Positions 22,468 to 32,951 of a stretch of DNA of 48,625 nucleotides are shown here, piece by piece (the stretch's first letter is position 1; every line of letters begins with the position of its first letter). A program made the translations under genes and the position numbers. The stretch covers positions 276,065 through 324,689 of the forward strand of contig NW_019775455.1 of NCBI RefSeq assembly GCF_001039355.2, given 5' to 3'. The notes beneath the pieces were generated by a model that was not told the origin of the DNA, did no database searches, and saw nothing but the letters and a program-made list of their open reading frames with translations. This DNA is from Lingula anatina (Eukaryota; Brachiopoda; Lingulata; Lingulida; Lingulidae).

Positions 22468-22745
22468 ACCATTCTTTACTAGGGGGACCTTTCAATAAAC
22501 GCGGCCAAATTTCGAACACTATATCTGCGTTTGTCATTTACTTATCTTTTCGCTTGGGTTAATGGCAGGGGCGGATTTAGGCCGTCTTCTGGGTCTTCCA
22601 GAAGACGGTCAGATTTTCAAGTTTACATTGACAGCTAATTTTTTTCTGTTGGAAGACGGCCAAAATTAGAGGATGGATCAACAAAGATAATTTGGAAGAC
22701 TGTCAGAAAATAGCTCTGGATCCGCCCCTGAATGAGGAGACATAA
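22468..22745. mobile_element. Insertion (about 120-bp repeat) that removed the exon B acceptor, itself split by a hAT-like MITE
   Basis: ACTAGGGGGACCTTTCAATA...CCAAATTTCGAACACTAT...GGGTTAATG, and after the MITE AATGAGGAGACATA, equals the reverse complement of 36185-36296. The 36.2-kb copy has GGGTTAATGAGGAGACATA uninterrupted. It acts as an empty site for the MITE at 22566-22730. Confidence 0.7.
22566..22730. mobile_element. 165-bp hAT-type MITE
   Basis: Ends CAGGGGCGGATTTAGG and GGATCCGCCCCTG. CAGGGGCGGA-type ends are common in animal hAT elements. The empty site at 36.2 kb confirms the limits; AATGG/AATGAGG on the two sides suggests an imperfect target duplication. Internally it contains the words AGAAGACGG/GGAAGACGGCC in inverted arrangement. 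Confidence 0.75.
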
Positions 22746-22746
22746 A

Positions 22747-22873
22747 GTGCATTATGCAGCTGACCAATTAATGCCTTAAAAAGTGCGTCATCGGTGGCTT
22801 GTGCGTGCTGACCTTGATTGACCACTACAGCGAATGTCCAGATGGCTACAGCCTAAAATTTTATAACTTTTAG
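22747..22873 (+). pseudogene. EGF-like exon B, second copy (5' end lost)
   Basis: Encodes the Cys-rich tail KKCVIGGLCVLTLIDHY...CPDGYSLKFYNF and ends TAG, but AAT-GAA of the family reads AAT-TAA and the acceptor with the end of the EGF domain has been replaced by an insertion (22.35-22.74 kb). The last tail cysteine is Tyr. Confidence 0.65.
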
Positions 22874-23199
22874 TAGATTTTATCTAAATAAATTGAGATT
22901 AGTTTCTGGGGTGAATAGTGTTAAATTTGTGTGGACATCACATTAAAGAAGAAGTTAAAATACACAGGAATATTACATATGCCAAAAATTTGACAAATGA
23001 TGAAAGAATGTCCATATTGAAAGTGCAGATAGCATTTTGGTATTCGAAATGCTTTGGCAAGTTTTCTGTGTAGTAAAATTTCTCCTTAATTTCAGTAACA
23101 CAAATTGTTTAAAAATGTTGATTAAAAATACTTAACATCTTTTGGTCCTGGTGACTATTGGCTATTAGAATTTCATAAAGGAAGTATATCAAAGGCAAT

Positions 23200-23234
<35 letters not shown>

Positions 23235-23839
23235 TACTTGATATGACTAACCTGTGCACAACATTCCCCCACCCTTACTATAACTGAAATTAAAGCACTC
23301 CGTTTTAATGAAGCGAACTTGATAAGTTTACTTTTTCATTTTTGTTAATGAAATAAATGAAAGAGCCTCTAGTTTTTAGTACTGCATGGCCCATTTGCTT
23401 AATATACGTATTAAGCATTCAAACGATTTCCAGCAAAAAACAAAGGTAGTAAAATTAGAGCTTTCATAATGCAGTAAATACAGTGTATTTACTACAATCT
23501 TTATTAGAACCACTTATTGTTAAACTCAAAATTCACAAAAAATATCCAAATACGTAGTAAATGCGTTACATTTAGCTGAGTGACTAGTTTCATGGTTTCT
23601 TCCATAACTGGTCATGTTTCTCTCAACAGGAGGCTATTCTGAAAAAGAATATTTTTATTATACACTGTAAAATAAATAACTGTTGCATTAAACTGTCCAT
23701 TTACAGCACGACATCAATATATATAATGCACATCATTTAGTTTCCATTGGATAATAACATGTTAATGAATGGAAATAAGTGCCGTATATGACATACATAC
23801 ACACAACCTGGCTCTCTCTTCCGCCTTCTCATATTCCTT

Positions 23840-23840
<1 letters not shown>

Positions 23841-23870
<30 letters not shown>

Positions 23871-23951
23871 AAAAGAACTTAAAGAGAACATTTGCCTCTC
23901 TCTCTCTCTTTGTTTTGGTCATTACACTAATGCCTTTGGACAAACGTTTTG

Positions 23952-23997
<46 letters not shown>
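23841..23997. repeat. (CT)n tracts and 42-nt T homopolymer
   Basis: CT runs at 23841-23870 and 23895-23909, T run at 23956-23997. Part of the cassette's low-complexity segment downstream of the Cys-peptide gene. Confidence 0.95.
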
Positions 23998-23998
<1 letters not shown>

Positions 23999-24189
23999 TG
24001 GTGTCTGTAGCCTTTGTGTTAAGCCATTCTTATAATATATCACAACAACTGCACCAATCTGATTGCGGAATCTACTACTCGGTTTTAGCAGTCTCAGATT
24101 ATCACAATAAACAGCATTTATGTAAAACAAGTAGCTGGTCAGAATATTTAGTTGTGAAAATATTGCCATGAAGAATGTGATCACACCTT

Positions 24190-24329
24190 TTATCTTCGGT
24201 AATCGACTGCAACACAGGTGCAGCCGCTGCAGTAGCAATATCCATTGTCGGTGCTACACGAGTTACGATTACAGCAGGTGCACGAAGCACGCGTTGGAGC
24301 TCTCGCAGCTCCTAATTGCCCGGCTGTTT
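24190..24329 (-). CDS. Secreted 8-Cys peptide gene 2, exon 2 (mature peptide)
   Basis: Acceptor GATATAG, phase 1, 140 nt, stop TAA after DYRR. The cysteine pattern is C-x-C-C-x4-C-x6-C-x-C-x2-C-x-C (CTCCNRNSC...YCYCSGCTC); one residue is added in the second loop compared with gene 1. The upstream signal exon is most likely 29811-29868: this contig ends at the N at 24650 with 238 bp identical to 28971-29208. If that overlap is collapsed, the intron would be about 920 bp, or about 700 bp without its 223-bp MITE, close to the 718 and 704 bp of the other two genes. Product inferred as a 65-residue secreted precursor. Confidence 0.7.
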
Positions 24330-24444
24330 CTATATCAAAATAAAAAATGGAAAATATAAACGATGTTACTAAAGTCCCTAGGTATTCAGATGTTAATGAA
24401 GGAGAGCAACAGAGTGGAACTTAAAAGTTGAGCTCCTTCCAGTT

Positions 24445-24560
24445 TTGCTTAGGAGTGGTGCCAGTAATGCGTGGCACCGTATATGACCTTTCTGAACTCG
24501 AAGAAGAATTTCCTGGCCTCGATTTCATTCAATTTCTTTCTGATGTTCCTCAGTTGTGAC
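24445..24560. repeat. Conserved intronic block, copy 2
   Basis: After a pyrimidine tract and TTGCTTAG the plus strand reads VPVMRGTVYDLSELEEEFPG, continuing through DFIQFLSD to a TGA. The minus strand reads an equally open frame ending ATHYWHHS-stop. Identical copies are at 27200 and 29010. Confidence 0.5.
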
Positions 24561-24649
24561 AAATAAGCTATATTATTGTTTTCGCTTATTTATATGAATG
24601 ACCTACAAAGAAAAGACACCTTTCAGAAGAGACTAAAATGGTTTTGTGT

Positions 24650-24650
24650 N
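24650..24650. other. Contig join
   Basis: Single N. The preceding 238 bp reappear at 28971-29208, and the sequence after the N (ACCACCCTGTG...) is unrelated to what follows there. Confidence 0.8.
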
Positions 24651-25440
24651 ACCACCCTGTGCGGGCTTGCCTTGAAATGCTTTCACAGGGTGGTCTTGAT
24701 GACATTATTACAGTCAGTACCACAGTTATGCAATGTAATTGTCTATAATTGCCTCTCACACTGAGCTTTACTCAATCACTTCTTGCAGTACTACTCAAGT
24801 CTACATGTATGTGTCATTTGAGGAACAAATCCTGTTATTCTACAAGCACCACAAATTTTGCAAATTCTTCCAGTGATACTTATCCATAGCCTTCTCTATG
24901 CATTGATGAGCAACACTGCCAATTTTTGAGTCTTACATCTTACTCTGTTTGTTGAATTATCAAAAATTGTAACAGCCCTCCTCAGGTATGACTGCCTAGA
25001 CAGATGACCTTGACAATGTTGTCACCCAGCTATGTCCTAGCCGGACACAAGGAACCTAAAAACCGTGCGTCCAAAAACGTACTTGGGACCTAGGCTTTAC
25101 TCAAGGGCACTTGCTCCTTTATTGCTTCGACGTGAGTCTTGTACAACGTACGTCTCACTTGCCAACTCCGTGCGAGGGGAGCAAGGTAAGCTTGCGGCCT
25201 TTCTGTTCGCAGGCTATTCGTAGAATATGTCCAACATACTCCATATCACAACAACAGCACCAGTCTGATTGCGGAATCTACTACTCGGTTTAAGTAGTCT
25301 TAGATGTACTTAGGGGCTGTCTGCGAACTTGAATTTTCGAAAGAAGAACCTGCGTGGGACGTGGAATTCTGCGTAATATTTGGACGCAAACAGCCCGTAA
25401 AAGCCCGTACGGCCTGTTGTGACCGAGGCTTTAGAAACAT
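24651..25440. other. Unassigned sequence at the start of the middle contig
   Basis: Begins ACCACCCTGTG and contains CACAGGGTGGT 33 bp on, an inverted pair like a transposon end. At 25238-25300 it joins a cassette fragment (CAGTCTGATTGCGGAATCTA). A small MITE-like unit spans 25314-25397 (GGGCTGTCTGCG/CGCAAACAGCCC). No gene seen. Confidence 0.4.
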
Positions 25441-26331
25441 TTACTAAAAACATGTTGAATTAAAGGCGAGCTGCCATTTTTTTAATGTGTTATTTTAATT
25501 ATCTAGGTTTTGTGCAGATTATATGAAAAAGTATGCCCATTAATATTTTGTCGAGCTATTTTTGAAAATATTTGCATTTTCTTCAGGTTTAATCACAGGT
25601 GTGGCAAATGATATATAGTTGTATTCCATAAACTGTGATTTGTAAAATACATCTGAGGATTATACTTTGAAAGATGTTTAATTTTTAAAGAGTAGGCATG
25701 TAGATTGATTTAGTAACATGTACTAAAGAAATGTTAAATTAAAGCATGATACCAATTTATGCTTTTTCAAAATGTATTATGTCTTAAAAGAGCTATTTTA
25801 TCAATGTTACATGCCGCCATAGGTTAAAGGGATAATAACTCTTCGTACGATATCTATATTTCACAATAAAAACATTGTGAACAACTCATAGAAATATAAT
25901 AAATTCTGTTTTACCACAAAAACGGCAATTATAGCTATTATTCTGATATCTGAATTTGTCTTCAGATCACGTGACCTTCATTGATGGCTGTACTCTGTTA
26001 TAATCTCTTAAGAGATTTTAACAAAAAAACAAACTTTTTAGAAAAAAACCAGGGACTAACTTTGAATGTAAAAATGGATTCATTAACCATTGGTAAGTAT
26101 GGGAAAATTGTTGTTTACTCCAGGAAAATTCATTTTTTGGCCAAAACGAAGAGTTATTATACCTTTAAGCTGTACACTATGTGAAACCATGAGAAACCAT
26201 AGGTTAAGCTGTACACTATGTGAAACCATGAGACTACGCTCTCCGCTTCATTCTGTGTCATTCTATTTTTGTCAGAATTCCAAGTGATATTTTATAGCAC
26301 TTATACAGAATCTGTTCCATTTTTGCGACAG

Positions 26332-26397
26332 ATGCAAAAGTGGTTTCGGTCGGAAACAGTACATGATGCAGCTGAAACCAATGAATGCCGTAAAAAG
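26332..26397 (+). pseudogene. EGF-like exon B, third truncated copy
   Basis: Acceptor TTTTTGCGACAG, then C-KSGFGRKQYMMQL. A two-base insertion (GCTGAAACC for GCTGACC) shifts the frame, and the Cys tail is deleted exactly as at 16.78 kb. It therefore shares ancestry with that copy. Confidence 0.6.
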
Positions 26398-27159
26398 TTT
26401 TTTTTTTATGTGTAATTGCAACAAAGCAACATTTTGTTTGCAAATTGAGATTAGTTTCTAAAAAACGAAGTATTTTTGACAAACTTACTTTCCCTTTTTC
26501 TGTTTAGTCTTTAATCACGAGGCACTTGGGTGAATAGTGTTAAATTTGTGTTTGAACATCACATTAAAAAAGAAGTTAAAATATACAGGAGCATTACATG
26601 TGCCAGGAATTTGACAAAAGATGAAAGAATATCCATATTAATAGTGCAGATAACATTTTGGTATTCGAAATGCATTGGCAGGTTTTCTGTGTAGCAAGGC
26701 TTCCCCTTAATTTCAGTAACATAAATTGTTTAAAAATGTTGATTAAATAGACTTAACATCTTTTGGTCCTAGCAACTATTGGCTATTAGAAATTCCTAAA
26801 GGAAGTGTATCGAAGGCTATATTTTATTTATATTTGATATGGCTAATTGTGCACAAAATTGCCCCACCTTTATTATAGCTGAAGTTAAAGCATTCCGTTC
26901 TAATGAAGCAAACTTGATAAGTTTACTTTTTCATTTATGTTTATGAATAAATTTATAGTTCTACACGGCCCATTGGTTTGATATACGATTTCCAACAACG
27001 ACAAAGGTAACAAAATTAGAGCTTTAACGATGCAGTAAATAAAGCATATTTACTGCAATCTTTATTATGACCACTTATTGTTGAACTCAAAATTCACAAA
27101 AATGTCCAAATACACCAGCTTTACATTTAAATGTGTGATTAGTTTCATCTTTTCTTCCA

Positions 27160-27172
27160 TGAGTGGAACTTA
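27160..27172. other. Deletion junction replacing the Cys-rich exon
   Basis: TTTTCTTCCAT joins directly to GAGTGGAACTTAAAAG. In the 23.6-24.4 kb copy these words are about 800 bp apart and enclose the mature-peptide exon (24190-24329). The same junction is at 28970. Confidence 0.75.
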
Positions 27173-27453
27173 AAAGTTGAGCTCCTTCCAGTTTTGCTTA
27201 GGAGTGGTGCCAGTAATGCGTGGCACCGTATATGACCTTTCTGAACTCGAAGAAGAATTTCCTGGCCTCGATTTCATTCAATTTCTTTCTGATGTTCCTC
27301 AGTTGTGACAAATAAGCTATATTATTGTTTTCGCTTATTTATATGAATGACCTACAAAGAAAAGACACCCCTTTCAGAAGAGACTAAAATGGTTTTGTAT
27401 ATATATTAGATGCAAATTAATACACAACTATTAGTTTCACTGAGTGTCTTTGA

Positions 27454-27676
27454 CCCCATTCCCATAGATTTTAAATCGATCTATCCCTGTGGAGAGTCTC
27501 ACTAGATTACTGTCAGATTAGCCGGCTTAGGCGTCTGTCCCGCCTACTAAAAGCTGTAAGGGGGTAATTAACTATGGTGTGCGCTCGGCTGACTGCAATT
27601 TAGCGTGAACCCCCAGGGAGTAAGGTCGATCTAAATCTAAATCTCTGGATCGATTTAAATATCTGGGAAGGCACCC
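27454..27676. mobile_element. 223-bp MITE of the CCCATTCCCATAGAT family
   Basis: Ends CCCCATTCCCATAGAT and ATCTGGGAAGGCACCC, flanked by TTTGA on the left and TTTAA on the right, about a 5-bp target duplication. It lies in the Cys-peptide intron. The interior has subterminal ATCGATCTA/TAGATCGA words and no ORF. Confidence 0.75.
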
Positions 27677-28002
27677 TTTAATAGGAAACAAAATACCACT
27701 GTTAGTAAGCACTCACAACTGCCTATTTGCAAATTTTGAATTACTGAACACTGTAACTTTATTAAGTAGAATATTGTTATTTATACATTAACTATTTTTC
27801 ATTTTTAGTCTATCTTATTGGGTGAGATATTGATCACGACCTCTTTTGGTAAAGTTACGACATACTAATGTAACACTTCTAATTAAATTCCCCCCTAGCA
27901 GAGATAATGTCTGCCTAGATTACGGTCTCAGATCTGATGTATCACTTTTATTTGCGTCCGTCTTTACGCTTTAAATCAATATAAATACGTTGTGTCTCTC
28001 AC

Positions 28003-28060
28003 CTTCTATGACAAGAGTGGCAAAGAGCACCAAAAGCACAAGAAGAACGCAAGACTTCAT
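28003..28060 (-). CDS. Signal-peptide exon of Cys-peptide gene 2, allele B copy
   Basis: 58 nt, ATG at 28060, MKSCVLLVLLVLFATLV then Ile-Glu, donor G|GTGAGAG; identical to the exon at 29811-29868. Downstream on the minus strand the mature exon has been deleted (junction near 27165), so this allele or copy could encode only a signal peptide spliced to something else. Confidence 0.6.
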
Positions 28061-28131
28061 TGTTCCAATGAAAGTTGTCGTAGCAGAAGACTGGATCTGT
28101 TCCCTACGATGAGATTTGCAACCCAAGCCGG

Positions 28132-28139
28132 TATATATA
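28132..28139 (-). promoter_or_regulatory. TATA box, allele B copy
   Basis: TATATATA about 79 nt before the ATG at 28060, in the conserved leader context; the second copy is at 29940-29947. Confidence 0.6.
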
Positions 28140-28644
28140 CGTTTCTGTGCAAACAAATCGCTATCAGTCTTCAGCAAGGAAACACAGAATAACATTATCA
28201 TGAAATATGGCCCCAGCAAGGTATTTTCTGTTTCAAACTTTCCTTAATCACTTATACACGGTGTTACGCATGAGAATCATTATCATTTCTCAAAGCGACG
28301 TCTAAAAGCAGGGCGCGCTCTCTCTCTTTTTTGTTTTTCTTTTTCTCCTTCTTTCAGTTCCTAACCTAAAAAATTTTGCATACATTACCCTTTTGTGTCG
28401 TGGTAAAAATTCTGTTTACAACATACAAATGATAGGCACGATTTAATTTAATTTTCATTGTTACATTATTTTAATTTAAATTCTAAAATGTTTCTTTGGT
28501 AAGGGAAATCTTACTCTCTAATGTCGAACTGCTATGCATAAGAATCAGTGTAAGATAATTCACTCAAGTTCTCCTTTTGTATTATCTGTTACCAAGCAAA
28601 TACGTAGTTAGTTAATTTTGATATGTTTCTGTTCACTACCCCCC

Positions 28645-28645
28645 N
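28645..28645. other. Contig join
   Basis: Single N after a C homopolymer, at the exact edge of the 1.8-kb near-identical blocks. Confidence 0.85.
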
Positions 28646-29261
28646 GATATGGCTAATTGTGCACAAAATTGCCCCACCTTTATTATAGCTGAAGTTAAAG
28701 CATTCCGTTCTAATGAAGCAAACTTGATAAGTTTACTTTTTCATTTATGTTTATGAATAAATTTATAGTTCTACACGGCCCATTGGTTTGATATACGATT
28801 TCCAACAACGACAAAGGTAACAAAATTAGAGCTTTAACGATGCAGTAAATAAAGCATATTTACTGCAATCTTTATTATGACCACTTATTGTTGAACTCAA
28901 AATTCACAAAAATGTCCAAATACACCAGCTTTACATTTAAATGTGTGATTAGTTTCATCTTTTCTTCCATGAGTGGAACTTAAAAGTTGAGCTCCTTCCA
29001 GTTTTGCTTAGGAGTGGTGCCAGTAATGCGTGGCACCGTATATGACCTTTCTGAACTCGAAGAAGAATTTCCTGGCCTCGATTTCATTCAATTTCTTTCT
29101 GATGTTCCTCAGTTGTGACAAATAAGCTATATTATTGTTTTCGCTTATTTATATGAATGACCTACAAAGAAAAGACACCTTTCAGAAGAGACTAAAATGG
29201 TTTTGTGTATATATTAGATGCAAATTAATACACAACTATTAGTTTCACTGAGTGTCTTTGA

Positions 29262-29484
29262 CCCCATTCCCATAGATTTTAAATCGATCTATCCCTGTGG
29301 AGAGTCTCACTAGATTACTGTCAGATTAGCCGGCTTAGGCGTCTGTCCCGCCTACTAAAAGCTGTAAGGGGGTAATTAACTATGGTGTGCGCTCGGCTGA
29401 CTGCAATTTAGCGTGAACCCCCAGGGAGTAAGGTCGATCTAAATCTAAATCTCTGGATCGATTTAAATATCTGGGAAGGCACCC
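29262..29484. mobile_element. 223-bp MITE, duplicate of 27454-27676
   Basis: Same element, same flanking TTTGA/TTTAA; duplicated with its surroundings. Confidence 0.75.
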
Positions 29485-29810
29485 TTTAATAGGAAACAAA
29501 ATACCACTGTTAGTAAGCACTCACAACTGCCTATTTGCAAATTTTGAATTACTGAACACTGTAACTTTATTAAGTAGAATATTGTTATTTATACATTAAC
29601 TATTTTTCATTTTTAGTCTATCTTATTGGGTGAGATATTGATCACGACCTCTTTTGGTAAAGTTACGACATACTAATGTAACACTTCTAATTAAATTCCC
29701 CCCTAGCGGAGATAATGTCTGCCTAGATTACGGTCTCAGATCTGATGTATCACTTTTATTTGCGTCCGTCTTTACGCTTTAAATCAATATAAATACGTTG
29801 TGTCTCTCAC

Positions 29811-29868
29811 CTTCTATGACAAGAGTGGCAAAGAGCACCAAAAGCACAAGAAGAACGCAAGACTTCAT
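29811..29868 (-). CDS. Signal-peptide exon of Cys-peptide gene 2
   Basis: 58 nt, ATG at 29868, phase-1 donor. This is the exon best placed to pair with the mature exon at 24190-24329 once the interposed contig is removed (the flanking 238 bp match the end of that contig exactly, including GGTTTTGTGT). As assembled, the deletion junction at 28970 lies downstream of it, so in this contig too the mature exon is absent. The protein would be a secreted 65-residue precursor. Confidence 0.65.
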
Positions 29869-29939
29869 TGTTCCAATGAAAGTTGTCGTAGCATAAGACT
29901 GGATCTGTTCCCTACGATGAGATTTGCAACCCAAGCCGG

Positions 29940-29947
29940 TATATATA
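29940..29947 (-). promoter_or_regulatory. TATA box of Cys-peptide gene 2
   Basis: TATATATA about 79 nt upstream of the ATG. Confidence 0.6.
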
Positions 29948-30451
29948 CGTTTCTGTGCAAACAAATCGCTATCAGTCTTCAGCAAGGAAACACAGAATAA
30001 CATTATCATGAAATATGGCCCCAGCAAGGTATTTTCTGTTTCAAACTTTCCTTAATCACTTATACACGGTGTTACGCATGAGAATCATTATCATTTCTCA
30101 AAGCGACGTCTAAAAGCAGGGCGCGCTCTCTCTCTTTTTTGTTTTTCTTTTTCTCCTTCTTTCAGTTCCTAACCTAAAAAATTTTGCATACATTACCCTT
30201 TTGTGTCGTGGTAAAAATTCTGTTTACAACATACAAATGATAGGCACGATTTAATTTAATTTTCATTGTTACATTATTTTAATTTAAATTCTAAAATGTT
30301 TCTTTGGTAAGGGAAATCTTACTCTCTAATGTCGAACTGCTATGCATAAGAATCAGTGTAAGATAATTCACTCAAGTTCTCCTTTTGTATTATCTGTTAC
30401 CAAGCAAATACGTAGTTAGTTAATTTTGATATGTTTCTGTTCACTACCCCC

Positions 30452-31890
30452 CCTCCTTATGATTGCATACATGCAATATGTGTATATTAAATTTTTTATC
30501 ATTCTTCAGCAAGGAAACATACATATGGTCCCAGCAATGTATTTACTTTGTCATTAGTACACAGCTCAACGCAATAAAACCATTATCATTTGTTAAAGCG
30601 ATCCTAATGACAAGTATTACCTGCTTGTTCAAAGTTCTTCCTGTTTAATGCATTCTACGAGCACATTTCTTTTCCCTACAAGTATACAAGCTTCCCTCTG
30701 TCTTTAATACACACGGAACTATTTCGAAAATAAAGTCAGCCGTTCTTTGCCACTGTAGTAAAATCGTCACAGACACACAATAGTAATTTTAAAACGATTT
30801 AATCTAAAAACATCTGCTTTTGATTGGTGAGGAGTATGTTACTTTCTAGCAAAGGAACCTACCGTGTGCATGATAAACAAAATGATAAATCCAATGGAAA
30901 TTAGTCAATTAGTTTGGTTTATAAACAGTTAATTAACACCCGCTAGAGATGCCAATCATGTGTCCTCATTATATTATTGTGCTCCGCATCCGAGATGGTA
31001 TGTAGGCAATTTAGTTTCAAAATTTCAAAGACAAGTAATACATGTTAGGCAATTATAAAGCCCAAGGTCACCTTCGGTGGAAATTTCAGCAGATATGCCT
31101 TAAATCGATCACCAACGTGACAACTTCATAATTTATGAACCCGCTTTCAACTTGTAAATATTCATGTTTCCTCATTCCGTTCACAAAATATAAAAAAAAA
31201 TAAGTTAAGGATTAATGGAAATCTTTTGGAATTTCCAATTAATTTTTTACTATTATGTTCAACAAGGTATAACGTTTATTGCGTGTCTTAAATCAGTTTC
31301 CAAGCGTCGTGCAAAAGGCCAATGATCATTTTAAACATGGTGTGCTTATGTAGCATTACATACAGGGTGCTGTAAAGACACTTATTTTGAAATACGTGGA
31401 AAAATCTCCAGAAAGATCCTTTTAGATGTTGCTTTATGTTCACGTTATAGCTGTTACATGCACATAGGTGCCAACGATTCTGAGGGTTGTGGGCAATATG
31501 GCCTACGGTGGTTCTTCTTTTAACCTATCGTAGCCATGATCTATGCATTACACATACTAGGCTAAGATATCGAGGTATTACCAGTATTACATATACAACA
31601 ACGGGGAATTTCATGCTTTTTTCTACGCACTGTTACTGGCTGGCCATCGGAAATGGCTTATGTGCACACCTTATTTTCCTACGAAGTACCTGTGTAACCT
31701 ACATCACTATTCTGCTATAACTATATTGCTATTTATATAAGCTATAACTGCCAGCGCATGTGGTGGCTTTCTGCTCAAATTGAACGCTGCTTTTAAAATA
31801 CGCCTCGTTAAAAGGAGCCACGTGTATTTCTTTCAGTGTTCCTTGAATTAGAGCAAACTGCATACATTAGTTTATGACTTAAGAACTGCT
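30452..31890. repeat. Cassette spacer, no gene
   Basis: Homologous to 19840-21330 and 36450-37900. The stretch 30640-31190 is almost identical to 36680-37230. No conserved ORF. Confidence 0.6.
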
Positions 31891-31897
31891 GTTGAAG

Positions 31898-32320
31898 TCA
31901 CGAATCCACGGAGGTTTCGGACATTTTAGAACAGATGTATCTCAAATACTTCCGGAACGACTTCCGGAGTCCATATATGGCAAAGTTGAAGACGGGCACC
32001 AACAAATTAACGGACACAGTGAAGGGGACAAGATACACGACCGCCTTTCGGAAAGAACTTGGCAGTTTTGCAGACAGTGCCATCATGGCCAGGACGACAT
32101 CTACCGGTATGTTTGTCACAACGAACACCATGATTAGGATAATAATTACAATGGTGACTTCTCGGCTAGGTTTGGTGGCGTTTTGGAGTGCGTCCCCGAC
32201 ACGTCTATCACTGGCCCAAACAGTTACGGGAATCCGGACATTGGTGTATACCAGAATGCAAAGCGGCACCACAGAAACTATCACCAGGTGTAGTCCGAAC
32301 ATGTAGATTTCAGTAAACAT
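31898..32320 (-). pseudogene. GPCR fragment 2 (TM5-TM7 only)
   Basis: 140 codons matching residues 202-341 of the intact receptor, from FTEIYMFGLHL to the shared C-terminus. Homology continues upstream to about 32404, but a 2-base deletion near 32355 breaks the frame before the MFTE codon. It then stops at the same breakpoint as fragment 1 (TTGCCAAGTGAAA). TM1-TM4 are missing. Non-functional as a receptor. Confidence 0.85.
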
Positions 32321-32641
32321 AGGCCACTTCTTCAGCCTAATGCGAAAACATGAGCCTGGAGCAGGACTTTATGGTGGCAGATTCAAATGCTACCTGTCTT
32401 GCCAAGTGAAAGATTGTGAAAAAAAACATGAGAAGTATCTGCAAACTCTGTGTCAGTGTTTGACTGCAAGAACTTATCTTTTTTACTAGTATTTTTCTTC
32501 ATGTCTTGACATTTCATTTTCAACAACTTATTATTTTTTAACATAATATGCAATAGCCGTATTTATTTATTTATTTTTATTCATTTATTTATTAAAGTTC
32601 TGCTCTTTTAATTTACGGTTTCATGTTTCATGTTGAATAAG

Positions 32642-32744
32642 ATGAGAAGTTTAAGAAGAGATATCCATGGTGAGGGGGAGACCGTTACTTTCAATGTAAG
32701 AATGGAAGCACCTGCGTCTTTCACGATGATGAACCAGTCTGTAG
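32642..32744 (+). pseudogene. EGF-like exon A, third copy (TGA stop)
   Basis: Same acceptor (TTGAATAAG) and donor (AG|GTACGT). It reads DEKFKKRYPW, then TGA, then GGDRYFQCKNGSTCVFHDDEPVC in the family frame; the first EGF cysteine is Arg. It is one codon shorter than the 22.06-kb copy. Confidence 0.65.
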
Positions 32745-32951
32745 GTACGTTAGTCAGTTTGTCAAATATAATGCAGAAGCTAGAACACAGGTGGAAATAA
32801 GTAATGTATATAAAAAGAATCAGACTACTATATATGCTCTCTGCTTTGTTTATTTTTTACTAGTATCATTCTATTTTTGTCAGAATTCCAGGTGATATCT
32901 AATAGCACCTATATAAAAACTGTTCATCATACTTTGTTATTTTTGCCGCAG

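Larger units (their letters stand above)
26836..28644. repeat. Near-identical duplicate of 28646-30451 (probable second allele)
   Basis: About 1.8 kb differing at only a handful of positions from the next block, with an N (28645) exactly at the boundary. Most likely two overlapping allelic contigs laid end to end, not a true tandem duplication. Confidence 0.75.
28646..30451. repeat. Second near-identical block
   Basis: See 26836-28644. Differences noticed include CCCCTTTC versus CCTTTC in the intron, GTATAT versus GTGTAT, AGCAGAG versus AGCGGAG and AGCAGAAG versus AGCATAAG. Confidence 0.75.

Noticed and set aside
23779-24171. 130-codon ORF with long Ser-Leu and Phe runs
   Set aside because: Produced by the CT microsatellites and the T homopolymer.
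31935-32306. 123-codon plus-strand ORFs opposite the GPCR copies (also 21372-21743, 37944-38315)
   Set aside because: Antisense shadows of the receptor; conservation follows the receptor frame.
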